Source: Azospirillum cavernae (GTDB lineage: Bacteria; Pseudomonadota; Alphaproteobacteria; Azospirillales; Azospirillaceae). Taken from it: a DNA stretch of 64,000 bases. Below are positions 20,265 to 30,764 of this stretch, piece after piece (position 1 is the stretch's first letter; every line of letters begins with the position of its first letter). Under the pieces are notes generated by a model, which made no database searches, was not told the origin of the DNA, and saw only the letters and a program-made list of their open reading frames with translations. The stretch is taken from positions 1,605,001 to 1,669,000 of the forward strand of contig NZ_QYUL01000002.1 in NCBI RefSeq assembly GCF_003590795.1, given 5' to 3'. The position numbers were made by a program, and so were the translations under genes.

Positions 20265-21349
20265 GGCGAGCGCGGGGCGGGGATGAATGCTCCGCCGGGT
20301 CGGTGTGGCGGTTGGCCGCCCCGGCGGTCCCGGATGCGTTGGCGTCGGTGGAGGATCGGCGGGCCATCTCGCGCGCCGCCGATCCGCTTCCCGCCGGTTC
20401 CGCGATGATTTTGGAGCGCCCTCTTGGTGGAGGAGCGCCGCGTGTTGACTTTTCCTTGTGCCTGACGCGCGGGGACGGCGGCGGCGAGATTCTGGCGGGT
20501 CGTCATCCCACACGGGATGTGCCGCCCGCCTGGTTGGAACAGCCGGAATGGCGGAGCGTGCGCGCGCATTGCCGCGATTGGACCGAACCCGGCTCCCTTC
20601 TGAGCGAGCGGTCGCGAAGCGCGTGGCTTGAGTTTGACGGCGATCAAATGGCGCGCCGCCGCGTCCTTCCCAGCTTGTTTGTCGATTTCCGCGATGTTTC
20701 CCCGACGGATCGGCGACCGCTCCGCGCGTTGACCGTCGCGACCTTGATCGCGCCCGACGCGCGGGCGGGGGTGGAGAGCACGCTGGAACGGGTGGCGGCG
20801 GCGTTGCCCGCGCACGCGGCGTGGCAGTTTTTGGGCGTGATGCTGCCCAGGGACCGGACGCAGGCGCGGTTGTGCGTCGCCTTGCCGGTGGGGGAGGTGA
20901 AGGCGTTCGTTGCAGGCGTCGGCCTGTCAATCGACGATCAAACGACGCGCCTGATCGCGGTTTCGGCCCGACATGCGGCGTCGGTGGTGTTGCATCTTGA
21001 CGTGGGCGAGCGGCTCGGCGCGACGCTGGGGGCTGAACTCAAACCCGCAGGGGAGGACGGCTGGGCGGCGCTGCTGACCGACCTGGAGCGCGAGGGTCTG
21101 TGCGTCGCGGCGGAGCGCGAGGCCTTGCTCGCTTTCCCAGGGCAATCCGGGATGGTCCGGGACGGGGGCGGGGCCGATGGTTTCGCAGACGCCGTCATCG
21201 GCGCCCCGGACATGTGGCGGCAGGTTGCGGGCTGCCTTGTCGTCCGCAGTCTCAATCACGTCAAGCTGGTCAGTCGTCCAGGGCAGGCGCTTGCGGCGAA
21301 AGCCTATCTGCATCTGGGTTGTTTGTGGCGGTGGCGGGGGGACGGATAA
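20261..21349 (+). CDS. Unrecognised protein downstream of the Nif11-like genes
   Basis: 362 residues from a TTG that overlaps the preceding stop (TTGA), five bases after AGGAG; a TTG one codon earlier is equally in frame. I do not recognise the family. The N-terminal ~130 residues are Arg/Ala-rich; the rest alternates predicted strands and helices (ALRALTVATLIAPDA, WQFLGVMLPRD, ASVVLHLDVGERLGATLG) and ends with HVKLVSRPGQALAAKAYLHL. No signal peptide or membrane segment. Translational coupling says it works with the Nif11-like protein, perhaps as an enzyme or partner acting on it; that is inference. Confidence 0.65.
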   Translation: MRRARGGDECSAGSVWRLAAPAVPDALASVEDRRAISRAADPLPAGSAMILERPLGGGAPRVDFSLCLTRGDGGGEILAGRHPTRDVPPAWLEQPEWRSVRAHCRDWTEPGSLLSERSRSAWLEFDGDQMARRRVLPSLFVDFRDVSPTDRRPLRALTVATLIAPDARAGVESTLERVAAALPAHAAWQFLGVMLPRDRTQARLCVALPVGEVKAFVAGVGLSIDDQTTRLIAVSARHAASVVLHLDVGERLGATLGAELKPAGEDGWAALLTDLEREGLCVAAEREALLAFPGQSGMVRDGGGADGFADAVIGAPDMWRQVAGCLVVRSLNHVKLVSRPGQALAAKAYLHLGCLWRWRGDG

Positions 21350-21381
21350 GGCGGCGGCGCGTTGAACGCGCGCCGCCGCCT
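21349..21381. terminator. Perfect 13-bp hairpin between convergent genes
   Basis: AGGCGGCGGCGCG (21349-21361) pairs exactly with 21369-21381 across a 7-base loop. It starts inside the stop codon region of the upstream gene and lies before the dctM stop on the other strand, so it can serve both. There is no T-run, so it may be a barrier hairpin rather than a classical terminator. Confidence 0.6.
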
Positions 21382-21403
21382 CTCAATCCACGCGCGGGAA
21401 ACG

Positions 21404-22702
21404 TTACATAAAGCCCAACAAACGCGGGAACCACAGGGTGATCGCCGGGATGTAGGTGACGGCGCCCAGGAAGAGCAGCATGGTCAGCAGCCACGGCCAG
21501 ACGGCCACGGTCAACTCGGTGATGCCCATCTTGGTGATGCCGCTGGCGACGTAAAGATTGAGGCCGACCGGGGGGTGGCACATGCCAACCTCCATGTTGA
21601 CCACCATGATGATGCCGAAATGCACCGGATCAATGCCCAGCTTCATGGCGACTGGGAACAGGATCGGCGCCAGGATCAGGACGATGGACGACGGCTCCAT
21701 GAAATTGCCAGCCGCCAACAGCAGGATGTTCACCACCAGCAGGAACACCCAGACGCCCATGTTCTGGTCCATGATCCAGGCGGCCATCGCCTGCGGAATC
21801 TGTTCCGACGTCATCAGGAACGAGAACAGCACGGCGTTGGTGATGATGTAGAGCAGCATCGCCGACATGCTGGCGCTGTCCAGCAGCACCTTCGGCACGC
21901 GGCTGAGCGGCATGTCCTTGTAGACGAAGACCGCCACGATGAAGGCGTAAACCGCCGCCATCGCCGCCGCTTCGGTCGGGGTGAAGATACCGCTGTAGAT
22001 GCCGCCCATCACCACGACGATCAGCAGCAGGCCCCAGAAGCTTTCACGCAGCGCGCTGATGCGTTGGGCCGCGCTGGCCTTGGGCAGACGCGGGAAGCCG
22101 AATTTGCGGGCGCGGTACCAGGTGGTCAGGCCCAGAAGGAAGGCCAGCATCAGGCCGGGCACCACGCCTGCGATGAACATCTGGCCGATGGACGCGGCTT
22201 GCGGGTGGCCGGTGGTGGCGACGCAATACATCACCATGACGATGGACGGCGGGATCAAGATGCCCAGCGCGCCCGACGTGGTGACGATGCCCGCGCCAAA
22301 TTGTTTGGGGAAGCCCTGCGCCACCATGGCGGGCAGGATGATCGAGCCGATGGCGACCACGGTGGCCGGGCTGGACCCCGACACCGCCGCGAACAGCGCG
22401 CAGGCCATGACGCCCGCCAACCCCAACCCGCCGTGCCAATGGCCGACCATCGAGGTGGCGAAATTGATCATGCGCCGGGCGACGCCGCCATGGGTCAGGA
22501 AGTTGCCCGCCAGGATGAAGAACGGGATCGCCATGATCTCGAACTTCTCGATGCCGGTGAACAGCTTCAGCGCGACGGCGTTGATCGGCACGTCGGTCAT
22601 GGTGAAGAGGAAGGTCAGAACGGTCAGGCCGAGCGAAATCGAAATCGGCATGCCGGTCAGCATCAGGACCAGCAGCAGCCCGAAGATGATGGCGGCGCTC
22701 AT
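21404..22702 (-). CDS. dctM: TRAP transporter large permease DctM
   Basis: 432 residues of hydrophobic segments, typical of DctM with about 12 membrane helices. Motifs include IPFFILAGNFLTHGGVARR, GSSPATVVAIGSIILPAM, IPPSIVMVMYCVATTG and PFVGLNLYVASG-like (here PPVGLNLYVASGIT). It is the Na+-coupled transport subunit of a tripartite ATP-independent periplasmic carrier. Its start overlaps the dctQ stop by four bases. The ordering P-Q-M and the DctSR-like regulators opposite suggest a C4-dicarboxylate or related organic acid. Confidence 0.95.
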   Translation of the reverse strand: MSAAIIFGLLLVLMLTGMPISISLGLTVLTFLFTMTDVPINAVALKLFTGIEKFEIMAIPFFILAGNFLTHGGVARRMINFATSMVGHWHGGLGLAGVMACALFAAVSGSSPATVVAIGSIILPAMVAQGFPKQFGAGIVTTSGALGILIPPSIVMVMYCVATTGHPQAASIGQMFIAGVVPGLMLAFLLGLTTWYRARKFGFPRLPKASAAQRISALRESFWGLLLIVVVMGGIYSGIFTPTEAAAMAAVYAFIVAVFVYKDMPLSRVPKVLLDSASMSAMLLYIITNAVLFSFLMTSEQIPQAMAAWIMDQNMGVWVFLLVVNILLLAAGNFMEPSSIVLILAPILFPVAMKLGIDPVHFGIIMVVNMEVGMCHPPVGLNLYVASGITKMGITELTVAVWPWLLTMLLFLGAVTYIPAITLWFPRLLGFM

Positions 22703-23268
22703 GCTGGGCCTCCTTCCTTGGCGGCTTCGACCGGGTCGATGCCGTCGACATGGGCGTGATCGTGGTGGGGCAATTCACCCGTGCGCAGGAAGCCTGCGGC
22801 GACCTGAAGGAAACGGAAGCACATCAGGTAGGATCCCAGTGGAACTGCCAGATAGACGATCCACATCGGCATTTCCAAATCCGCCGACACCTGTTCGGTC
22901 TGCGCGATGTGGTAGACGAAGCTGGCGCCCAGCGAGCCGACGGTGCCGGTGAACAGCGCCCCCGCCCCAAGCCCGATCAAGACGAATTTCCAGTGCAGCG
23001 CGGGCGGCATCCGGTTGATGACGACGTCGACGCCGACATGGATGCCGGTGCGCACGCCATACGCGGCGCCGAATTTGGCCATCCAGACGAACATGTAGAT
23101 GCAGAGTTCCTGCGCCCAGGAGAAATCCCAGCTCAGGACAAAATCCTGAATGACCGGGATGCCGGAGATGTAACGGTGAACAACGGCGACAAAGATGACG
23201 AGCGTCGCCGCCGCCATGAGGGAGGCGATCAACGTCTCCTCCAGGCGGTCGAGCAAGCGGAGGATCAT
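22699..23268 (-). CDS. dctQ: TRAP transporter small permease DctQ
   Basis: 189 residues with four hydrophobic segments and the DctQ signature WAQELCIYMFVWMAKFGAAYGVR. DctQ binds the large permease and helps form the membrane complex. The C terminus is hydrophilic with a His-rich patch (ELPHHDHAHVDG). It overlaps dctM by four bases and is separated from dctP by about 210 bases that contain a palindromic repeat. Confidence 0.93.
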   Translation of the reverse strand: MILRLLDRLEETLIASLMAAATLVIFVAVVHRYISGIPVIQDFVLSWDFSWAQELCIYMFVWMAKFGAAYGVRTGIHVGVDVVINRMPPALHWKFVLIGLGAGALFTGTVGSLGASFVYHIAQTEQVSADLEMPMWIVYLAVPLGSYLMCFRFLQVAAGFLRTGELPHHDHAHVDGIDPVEAAKEGGPA

Positions 23269-23320
23269 GGCGGGAAACTCCCGGATGTGCGGAGGGCCAA
23301 GCGTGTGCGGAGGCGTTCAG

Positions 23321-23462
23321 GCCCTCTCCCGTCTCGGGAGAGGGAGGGGCCACACGCGTGAGCGTGGGGAGGGTGAGGGGGTTGCAAGGATGGGAGCGCG
23401 GCTCCCAGAAAGCCCCTCACCCGGCCCTGTCGGGCCACCCTCTCCCGGAACGGGAGAGGGGA
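23321..23462. repeat. REP/BIME-like intergenic palindromic repeat
   Basis: Two hairpins of the same type bracket a ~90-base spacer: CCCTCTCCCGTCTCGGGAGAGGG at 23322-23344 is one arm pair (stem CCCTCTCCCG) and CCCTCTCCCGGAACGGGAGAGGG-like sequence at 23438-23460 is the other. Between them lie CCCCTCACCC and its near complement GGGTGAGGGG, making the whole block a larger imperfect inverted repeat. It sits between dctP and dctQ and could lower downstream expression relative to dctP. Confidence 0.8.
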
Positions 23463-23479
23463 AAGACGGGCGGCGTCCC

Positions 23480-24490
23480 TTACATCTTCACGCCGGCGGC
23501 GGCGGCTTCCTTGTAGATCGACTCGATCAGATCCTTGCCGACGCGGGATTCCACGTCCTTGTGGACCTGAAGCAGCGCCTTCATCCAGGCCGCCCGCTCG
23601 TCCGGGGTCTGGGTGTGGAACTGGGTCTTGCCCGACGCCTTCATTTGCGCCATCGCCACGTCGTTTTCGTTCTGGGCGATGTCGTTGGCGTAGGCCGTCG
23701 CCTCCTTCATCGCGCCGTCCAGCGCGGTGCGGATGTCGGTGGGCAGCCCGTCCCAGAACTTCTTGTTCACGATGACCGCATAGCCAAGATAGCCATGTTC
23801 GGTGATCGTGGCGTGCTTTTGCACTTCGTGCATTTTCTGGGTGTACATGTTGGACGGCGGGTTTTCCGTGCCGTCAACGACGCCGGTCTGAAGCGCCTGA
23901 TAGACCTCCGAGAAGGCCATGACCTGCGGCAAGGCGCCCAAGGAACGCATCTGGGCGTCCAGCACCTTGGACGATTGGATGCGCATCTTCTGGCCCTTCA
24001 TGTCCTCCGGCTTGATGAGCGGCTTGTTGGCGCTCATGATTTTGAAGCCGTTGTCCCAATAGGCCAGACCGACGATGCCCTTCGATTCCAGCTTCTGGAA
24101 CAGTTGCTTGCCGATCGGCCCCTCGGTGATGCGGCGCAGAACGGTCTTGTTCGGGAAAATATAGGGAAGGTCGAAGACCTCGAATTCCTTGGCGCCCAGC
24201 GGGCCGAACTTGGCGAGCGAGGGGGCCAGCATCTGGACCGCGCCCAACTGCAACGCCTCAAGCTCTTCCTTGTCCTTGTAGAGCTGGCTGTTGGGATAGA
24301 CCTCGATCTTCACCTTGCCAGCGGTGGCCTTTTCAGCCAGCTCCTTGAATTTCTCGGCACCCTTGCCCTTGGGCGTGTCCGGGGCGACGACGTGGCTGAA
24401 CTTGATGAGGATCTGATCCTGGGCCAGAGCCACAGGGGCCGACATCAGGCAGCCGACCGCAGCGGCGCACAGGAGAGTCACGAGCTTCAT
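23480..24490 (-). CDS. dctP: TRAP transporter substrate-binding protein DctP
   Basis: 336 residues. The signal peptide MKLVTLLCAAAVGCLMSAPVALA precedes a DctP-type periplasmic binding protein: IKFSHVVAPDTPKGKGAEKF, PNSQLYKDKEELEALQLG, the conserved substrate-carboxylate arginine in the region KGQKMRIQSSKVLDAQ, and ENPPSNMYTQKMHEVQKH. It captures the substrate in the periplasm and hands it to DctQM. It is divergent from the sensor kinase gene, with which it shares the regulatory gap. Confidence 0.95.
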   Translation of the reverse strand: MKLVTLLCAAAVGCLMSAPVALAQDQILIKFSHVVAPDTPKGKGAEKFKELAEKATAGKVKIEVYPNSQLYKDKEELEALQLGAVQMLAPSLAKFGPLGAKEFEVFDLPYIFPNKTVLRRITEGPIGKQLFQKLESKGIVGLAYWDNGFKIMSANKPLIKPEDMKGQKMRIQSSKVLDAQMRSLGALPQVMAFSEVYQALQTGVVDGTENPPSNMYTQKMHEVQKHATITEHGYLGYAVIVNKKFWDGLPTDIRTALDGAMKEATAYANDIAQNENDVAMAQMKASGKTQFHTQTPDERAAWMKALLQVHKDVESRVGKDLIESIYKEAAAAGVKM

Positions 24491-24521
24491 GGGTGCGTCC
24501 CTTCTCTGAAATTGTCCGTAT

Positions 24522-24537
24522 AGCCGAATATCCGGCT
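24522..24537. promoter_or_regulatory. Imperfect 16-bp palindrome in the dctP/dctS divergent gap
   Basis: AGCCGAATATCCGGCT is palindromic except for one pair. It lies 32 bases upstream of dctP on the minus strand and about 90 bases before the kinase gene. A likely site for the LuxR-type response regulator encoded at 26732-27328, by position only. Confidence 0.45.
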
Positions 24538-24629
24538 TCGGACTTATGGTGCATTCTTCAACATGAACGCGTTCGAGGCTATTGTGGAAATCCGCAGAAC
24601 CTGCCCGCCACCTTCGGTTTCTTGACGAC

Positions 24630-26732
24630 GTGTCCGATCCGCTTCCTTATCCCCCTCATCCGATTGAGCCTTTTCCTGCATCCGGGTCGCTCGCGACCGA
24701 TGGGCGGGGCGCCGCTCCGCGCCCGTTGCGCGCAATTCGTCACGCCATGCCCATCGTCGCCATGGTGCTGGTCGTCGTGCTGCTGGGGGCCTTTTTGTGG
24801 CTGCTTCAGCGAAACGAGCGAGACGAGCAAGCGCTGGAACTCATCAAGGACGCGCTGTGGATCGAGCAGAACATGCGCTTTCAACTGACCTCCGACGAGG
24901 ACAAGCTGGAGCGTCTGGCCGAGGGGCTGGGGCGTGAAACGGCGGATGTGCGGCAGGTCGCCGACATGGCCCATCTGATCGTCAACACGAATCCGGCCAT
25001 CGAACGGGTGTTGTGGCTCGACGCCCAAGGGGGCGCCCGTCTGGTTGAACCACCCGCCGAAGCGACGCCGGAAAGCGGGCCGGAACCGGATGAGGCCCCG
25101 TCCGCCCGCGCCGACGCCTTTCGCATCGCTCGTTCGTCTGGTTTGCGGGCCTATGGAACGCCCTACCGGATCGACGCCACCGACGTTGGCTTTGACGTGG
25201 TGTTCCCGCTCTACCGCAACGGAAGCTTTGCCGGGGCGCTGGTCGGGGTGTTCTCGTTCGAGGCGATGCTGACTCACCATGTGCCCTGGTGGTTCGCCCA
25301 ACGCTACCAGTTGGAAATCACCGATGTGCGCGGGTCGGTGTTGGGGGCCAAGTCGCGGCTGTCGGTGATCGGCTCGACGGGATTGGACAGCGCCCCCGAT
25401 CCGGCGCGCAGCCACGTCATCCCCTTCGACCCTCCAGGCCATGGCGTGTCGTTGGTCGTCACCGCCTATCCCAGCGACAGCAACGCCACCCGGACCATTC
25501 TGGTGGTGGCGATCTTCGGGTTGACCGGGTCGGCGCTGTGGAGCCTGTGGTCGCTGCGCCGACACATCGCCGGGCGGTTGCGCGCGGAAGAGGCGCTGCG
25601 GGCCGAACACGCCTTCCGCAAGGCGATGGAAGACAGCCTGACGGTGGGGATGCGCGCCCGCGATCTCGACGGGCGCATCACCTATGTGAATCCGGCCTTC
25701 TGCCGCATGGTCGGTTGGCCCGCCGACGCGATGGTCGGGCGCGGTCCGCCGATGCCTTATTGGTTGCCCGAGGATCTTGACCGGGCCGAGGCGGCGTTCC
25801 GCGAGGTTCTGGCGGGCCGCGCGCCGGAAAGCGGCTTGGAAATGCGCTTCCGCCGGGCCAATGGCGAGCGGTTCGACGCGCTGATCTACGAAGCGCCGCT
25901 GATCGACGCCAACGGGCGGCACACCGGCTGGATGGGGTCGGTGCTGGACATCACCGAACGCAAGAAGGCCGAGGATCTGGCGCGCCAGCAGCAGGAACGG
26001 CTGCAACAGACCTCCCGCCTCATCACCATGGGCGAAATGGCCTCCACTCTGGCGCATGAGTTGAATCAGCCGCTGTCGGCCATCGCCAGCTACTGCACCG
26101 GCTGTTTGAACCGTTTGCGCTCCGACCGTTTCGACACGCAGGAGGTCGCCGCCGCGCTCGACAAGCTGGCGGCCCAAGCCCGCCGGGCCGGGTTGATCGT
26201 CCGCCGGGTCCATGACTTCGTGCGCAAGAGCGAACCGAACGTCGCCCCCTGCTCGCTGGCCGAGGTGCTGGAGGATTGCGTCGGGCTGATGGGCGCCGAC
26301 GCCGTCCGGCTGGGGGTGCGGGTGGAGCTGTCGGCGTCGGCGGATTTGCCGCTGGTGGCGGGCGACCGCATCCTGTTGCAGCAGGTGGTGCTGAACCTGA
26401 TGCGCAACGGCATCGAGGCGATGGCCAAGACGCCACGCGCCGAACGCCGCCTGTCTGTCACCGTGACCACCACCGAGGATGGCGCGCTGTTGACCGACAT
26501 CCGTGATCGAGGGTGCGGCATCGCGCCGGAGATCGCCGACGGGCTGTTTTCGCCCTTTTTCACGACGAAAAGCGAAGGTATGGGAATGGGCCTGAACATC
26601 TGCCGGTCCATCGTCGAGCACCATCATGGGCGCCTGTGGTTCGAGGCGGCGCCCGGCGGTGGTTCGCGCTTCCTGTTCACCCTGCCTGTCCTGCCCAATT
26701 CCATGCCGATTCCGCCTGTGGAGACCGTCTGA
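24630..26732 (+). CDS. PAS sensor histidine kinase, DctS-like
   Basis: 700 residues from a GTG (MSDPLPYPPHP); a TTG at 24582 and an ATG at 24747 are alternatives. Two membrane helices (about residues 40-60 and 288-310) bracket a periplasmic sensor domain. Then come a PAS domain (~335-455), a HisKA box LAHELNQPLSAIASY with the phospho-acceptor His near 475, and an HATPase_c domain (NLMRNGIEAMAK, DRGCGIAPE, GMGMGLNICRSIVEHHHG). The layout matches DctS/FixL-type kinases. It is adjacent to its regulator (TGATG overlap) and divergent from the TRAP genes, so sensing the TRAP substrate is inferred. Confidence 0.9.
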   Translation: MSDPLPYPPHPIEPFPASGSLATDGRGAAPRPLRAIRHAMPIVAMVLVVVLLGAFLWLLQRNERDEQALELIKDALWIEQNMRFQLTSDEDKLERLAEGLGRETADVRQVADMAHLIVNTNPAIERVLWLDAQGGARLVEPPAEATPESGPEPDEAPSARADAFRIARSSGLRAYGTPYRIDATDVGFDVVFPLYRNGSFAGALVGVFSFEAMLTHHVPWWFAQRYQLEITDVRGSVLGAKSRLSVIGSTGLDSAPDPARSHVIPFDPPGHGVSLVVTAYPSDSNATRTILVVAIFGLTGSALWSLWSLRRHIAGRLRAEEALRAEHAFRKAMEDSLTVGMRARDLDGRITYVNPAFCRMVGWPADAMVGRGPPMPYWLPEDLDRAEAAFREVLAGRAPESGLEMRFRRANGERFDALIYEAPLIDANGRHTGWMGSVLDITERKKAEDLARQQQERLQQTSRLITMGEMASTLAHELNQPLSAIASYCTGCLNRLRSDRFDTQEVAAALDKLAAQARRAGLIVRRVHDFVRKSEPNVAPCSLAEVLEDCVGLMGADAVRLGVRVELSASADLPLVAGDRILLQQVVLNLMRNGIEAMAKTPRAERRLSVTVTTTEDGALLTDIRDRGCGIAPEIADGLFSPFFTTKSEGMGMGLNICRSIVEHHHGRLWFEAAPGGGSRFLFTLPVLPNSMPIPPVETV

Positions 26733-27328
26733 TGACCACCCTGCACATCGTCGATGATGACGAGGCGATCCGCGACGCGCTCGGCTGGCTGTTCCAGTCG
26801 CGCAACGTCCCGGTGATCGGGTGGGAATCGGCGCAAGCCTTTCTCGACGCCTGGACGCCGGAGACGACGGGCTGTCTGCTGCTCGACATCCGCATGGACG
26901 GGATGAGCGGGTTGGAGCTGTTCGACCGTCTGCTGGCCCAGGGCAGCCGGATGCCGGTGATCTTTCTGACCGGCCATGGCGATGTCCCCATCGCCGTTGG
27001 CGCGTTGAAGAAGGGCGCTCGCGATTTCGTCGAGAAGCCGTTCAACGACAACGAGCTGGTGGATCGGGTGATCGGCGCCCTGGCCTTCGACCATGACCAA
27101 CGGGTGCGCGAGGCCGGGCAGGCGGGGTTGGCGGCGCGGATCGCCAGCCTGACCCAGCGGGAGCGTCAGGTGATGGAGTTGGTCGTCGCCGGTCGCCTGA
27201 ACAAGGTGATCGCCGAAGAGCTGGGCATCAGCATGCGAACGGTTGAGGTGCATCGCTCCCACGTCTTTGAAAAGATGCGGGTCAAGACGGCGGTGGAGCT
27301 GACGCGCTTGTTGACGGGGGCGGGTTGA
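26732..27328 (+). CDS. FixJ/DctR-type response regulator
   Basis: 198 residues. The receiver domain (1-120) has acidic DDD at residues 8-10, the phospho-acceptor in LLLDIRMDGMSG, conserved Thr in FLTGHGDVP and Lys in FVEKPFNDNELV. The C-terminal LuxR-type HTH reads LTQRERQVMELVVAGRLNKVIAEEL and RTVEVHRSHVFEKM. FixJ-family proteins activate transcription after phosphorylation. It pairs with the kinase gene that overlaps its start and presumably controls the divergent dctPQM operon. Confidence 0.92.
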   Translation: MTTLHIVDDDEAIRDALGWLFQSRNVPVIGWESAQAFLDAWTPETTGCLLLDIRMDGMSGLELFDRLLAQGSRMPVIFLTGHGDVPIAVGALKKGARDFVEKPFNDNELVDRVIGALAFDHDQRVREAGQAGLAARIASLTQRERQVMELVVAGRLNKVIAEELGISMRTVEVHRSHVFEKMRVKTAVELTRLLTGAG

Positions 27329-27377
27329 GCAATAGTTTAATAAAATTGCCGTGGCGCCGCATGACGCGCGCCGGACC

Positions 27378-29093
<1,716 letters not shown>

Positions 29094-29114
29094 GATCGCG
29101 GCCGACGGGAGGCG

Positions 29115-30425
29115 TCATCGCCGCCGGGGTGGGGCGCCGGGCAGGGTGGCGCGTTGCAGCTTGGCCCCGTCCAGATCGGCGCCGTCCATCTCGGCGCTTT
29201 CCAGATTGGCTTCGGACAGATTGGCCTGGACCAGACAGGAGTTGACCAGCAGGGCGCGGCGCAGGTCGGCGCCCATCAAATTGGCCGCCCAAGATCGCCC
29301 GGTCGGGCGGCCCGACGGATCCTTGATCGCCGCCGGTCCCAGCCGGACTCGGGTCAGATCGGCGCCGGTCAGGATGGCGTAGCTGAGGTTGGCGCCGGAC
29401 AAATCGGCGCCCATCAGATTGGCCCCTTCCAGATTGGCGCCGGACAGGTCCGCCATCATCAGGCGGGCGCCGGTCAGGGCCGCCGCTGACAAATTCGCCC
29501 CGCGCATCGACGCGGCGCTGAGATTGACGTCGCGCAGATCGGCGCGGCAGAGGTCGGCCCCATCAAGGTCGGCGCGCTCGCCGCGTTGGCCGAAGCTGTC
29601 GATCCAACGTTCATGATCGAAGATGACGCGCTGGATCTCCGACCGCATGCTGTCCATGGGGCGGGTCGTCTGGGCCGCGCTCATGCGGGCCTGCGACAGA
29701 TCGCAGTCGGCCATCCGGGTGCCGACCAGATCGGCGTTGTCGAAGCGGGCGCCGTCCAGCGACGCCCCCGACAAATTGGCCCCGTTCAACCGCGCTCCGG
29801 TCAGGTTGGCGCGAGTCAGGTTGGCGCCGCTCAGGTCGGCGTTTTGCAACAGCGACCCGGCCAAATCAGCTTCGGTCAGGTTGGCGCCGCACAGGACGGC
29901 CCCGGTGAGATCGGTGGGAACGCCCTGGTTGGGGATCACCGCCTCGCCATGGATGTGGGCGAGCGCCACCTTGTGCACCAGACGGGCGGCCTCGGCGTCC
30001 TGTTCGTCGGGAGTGGAGCCGCGTCGGGCGGCGCCGCCCGGCTCCAGCGTGCCGGACCGCAGGTCGGCGCCCTTCAAATTGGCGTTGGAGAAGTCCGCAG
30101 CCCGCAGCCGCGCGCCGCGCAGATCCGTCTGCATCAGGTTGGCGCGGCTGATGTCGGCGTCGCGCAAATCGACCCCGAACAGATCGGCCCCAGCCAGATT
30201 GGCCCCGTTCAGCCGCCCGCGCGCCAATTTGGCCCCGACCAGCCGGGCGCCGCGCAGATCGCGCTGCGACAGGTCCACCCCTTCCAGGTCGGCCATGGCG
30301 AGGTTGGCGCGCGCGCCGCCCGGCTGGCCTTTGACCCAGCGGGCATGGCGGTCCAACACCTCGGCCAACTGATCGAGCCGAAAGAAAGACGCAGAGGAAG
30401 GGGGTGTGGTGATGGCCGTGGGCAC
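29115..30425 (-). CDS. Large two-block pentapeptide-repeat protein
   Basis: 436 residues. Two pentapeptide blocks, about residues 40-225 and 280-430, each open with the same cap seen in the 2569-4050 protein: DRHARWVKGQPGGARANL and DHERWIDSFGQRGERADL. Repeats are regular A(D/N)L steps (GADLFGVDLRDADISRANLMQTDL). It also shares the GRSWAAN motif with that paralogue but ends right after the second block, with no PilZ domain. There is no signal peptide. A cytoplasmic binding scaffold is likely; function is unknown. The gene is convergent with the orphan kinase. Confidence 0.85.
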   Translation of the reverse strand: MPTAITTPPSSASFFRLDQLAEVLDRHARWVKGQPGGARANLAMADLEGVDLSQRDLRGARLVGAKLARGRLNGANLAGADLFGVDLRDADISRANLMQTDLRGARLRAADFSNANLKGADLRSGTLEPGGAARRGSTPDEQDAEAARLVHKVALAHIHGEAVIPNQGVPTDLTGAVLCGANLTEADLAGSLLQNADLSGANLTRANLTGARLNGANLSGASLDGARFDNADLVGTRMADCDLSQARMSAAQTTRPMDSMRSEIQRVIFDHERWIDSFGQRGERADLDGADLCRADLRDVNLSAASMRGANLSAAALTGARLMMADLSGANLEGANLMGADLSGANLSYAILTGADLTRVRLGPAAIKDPSGRPTGRSWAANLMGADLRRALLVNSCLVQANLSEANLESAEMDGADLDGAKLQRATLPGAPPRRR

Positions 30426-30764
30426 GGGACGATGACGCCACGTAAGAGTTTCGATGCTGCGATCATGCGGTCCAATTCCTTACCGAAGGCTGAAGGCATG
30501 AGGAAACGGACCTTATCTTTTCGTTGAGGCCGTTTGGATGAAACGTCTATGGCCTTCGGCAGGGTTTTACGGTCCGTTCCTTGTCTCTTGCGTTTGGCCG
30601 ATCGGGAGCCGGGCGCGACTCGACGGCGCGGCTCTGTGGCGATGCGGCGCGAGCGTGGTCCTGTGTTTCAAGTTTGTGATGATTGCGGATGGTGGGAATG
30701 ACGGGTGGATGTTTGGGAAACCGCCAATCCGGCCTTTTCTTTCCATCGGCCCTTCATTGCTGTC
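30426..30764. other. Intergenic region, no supported gene
   Basis: About 340 bases between the divergent pentapeptide and DUF882 genes. Short plus-strand open frames exist but show no homology features, poor ribosome-binding sites and ordinary base composition. The minus-strand pentapeptide promoter is presumably here. Confidence 0.5.
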
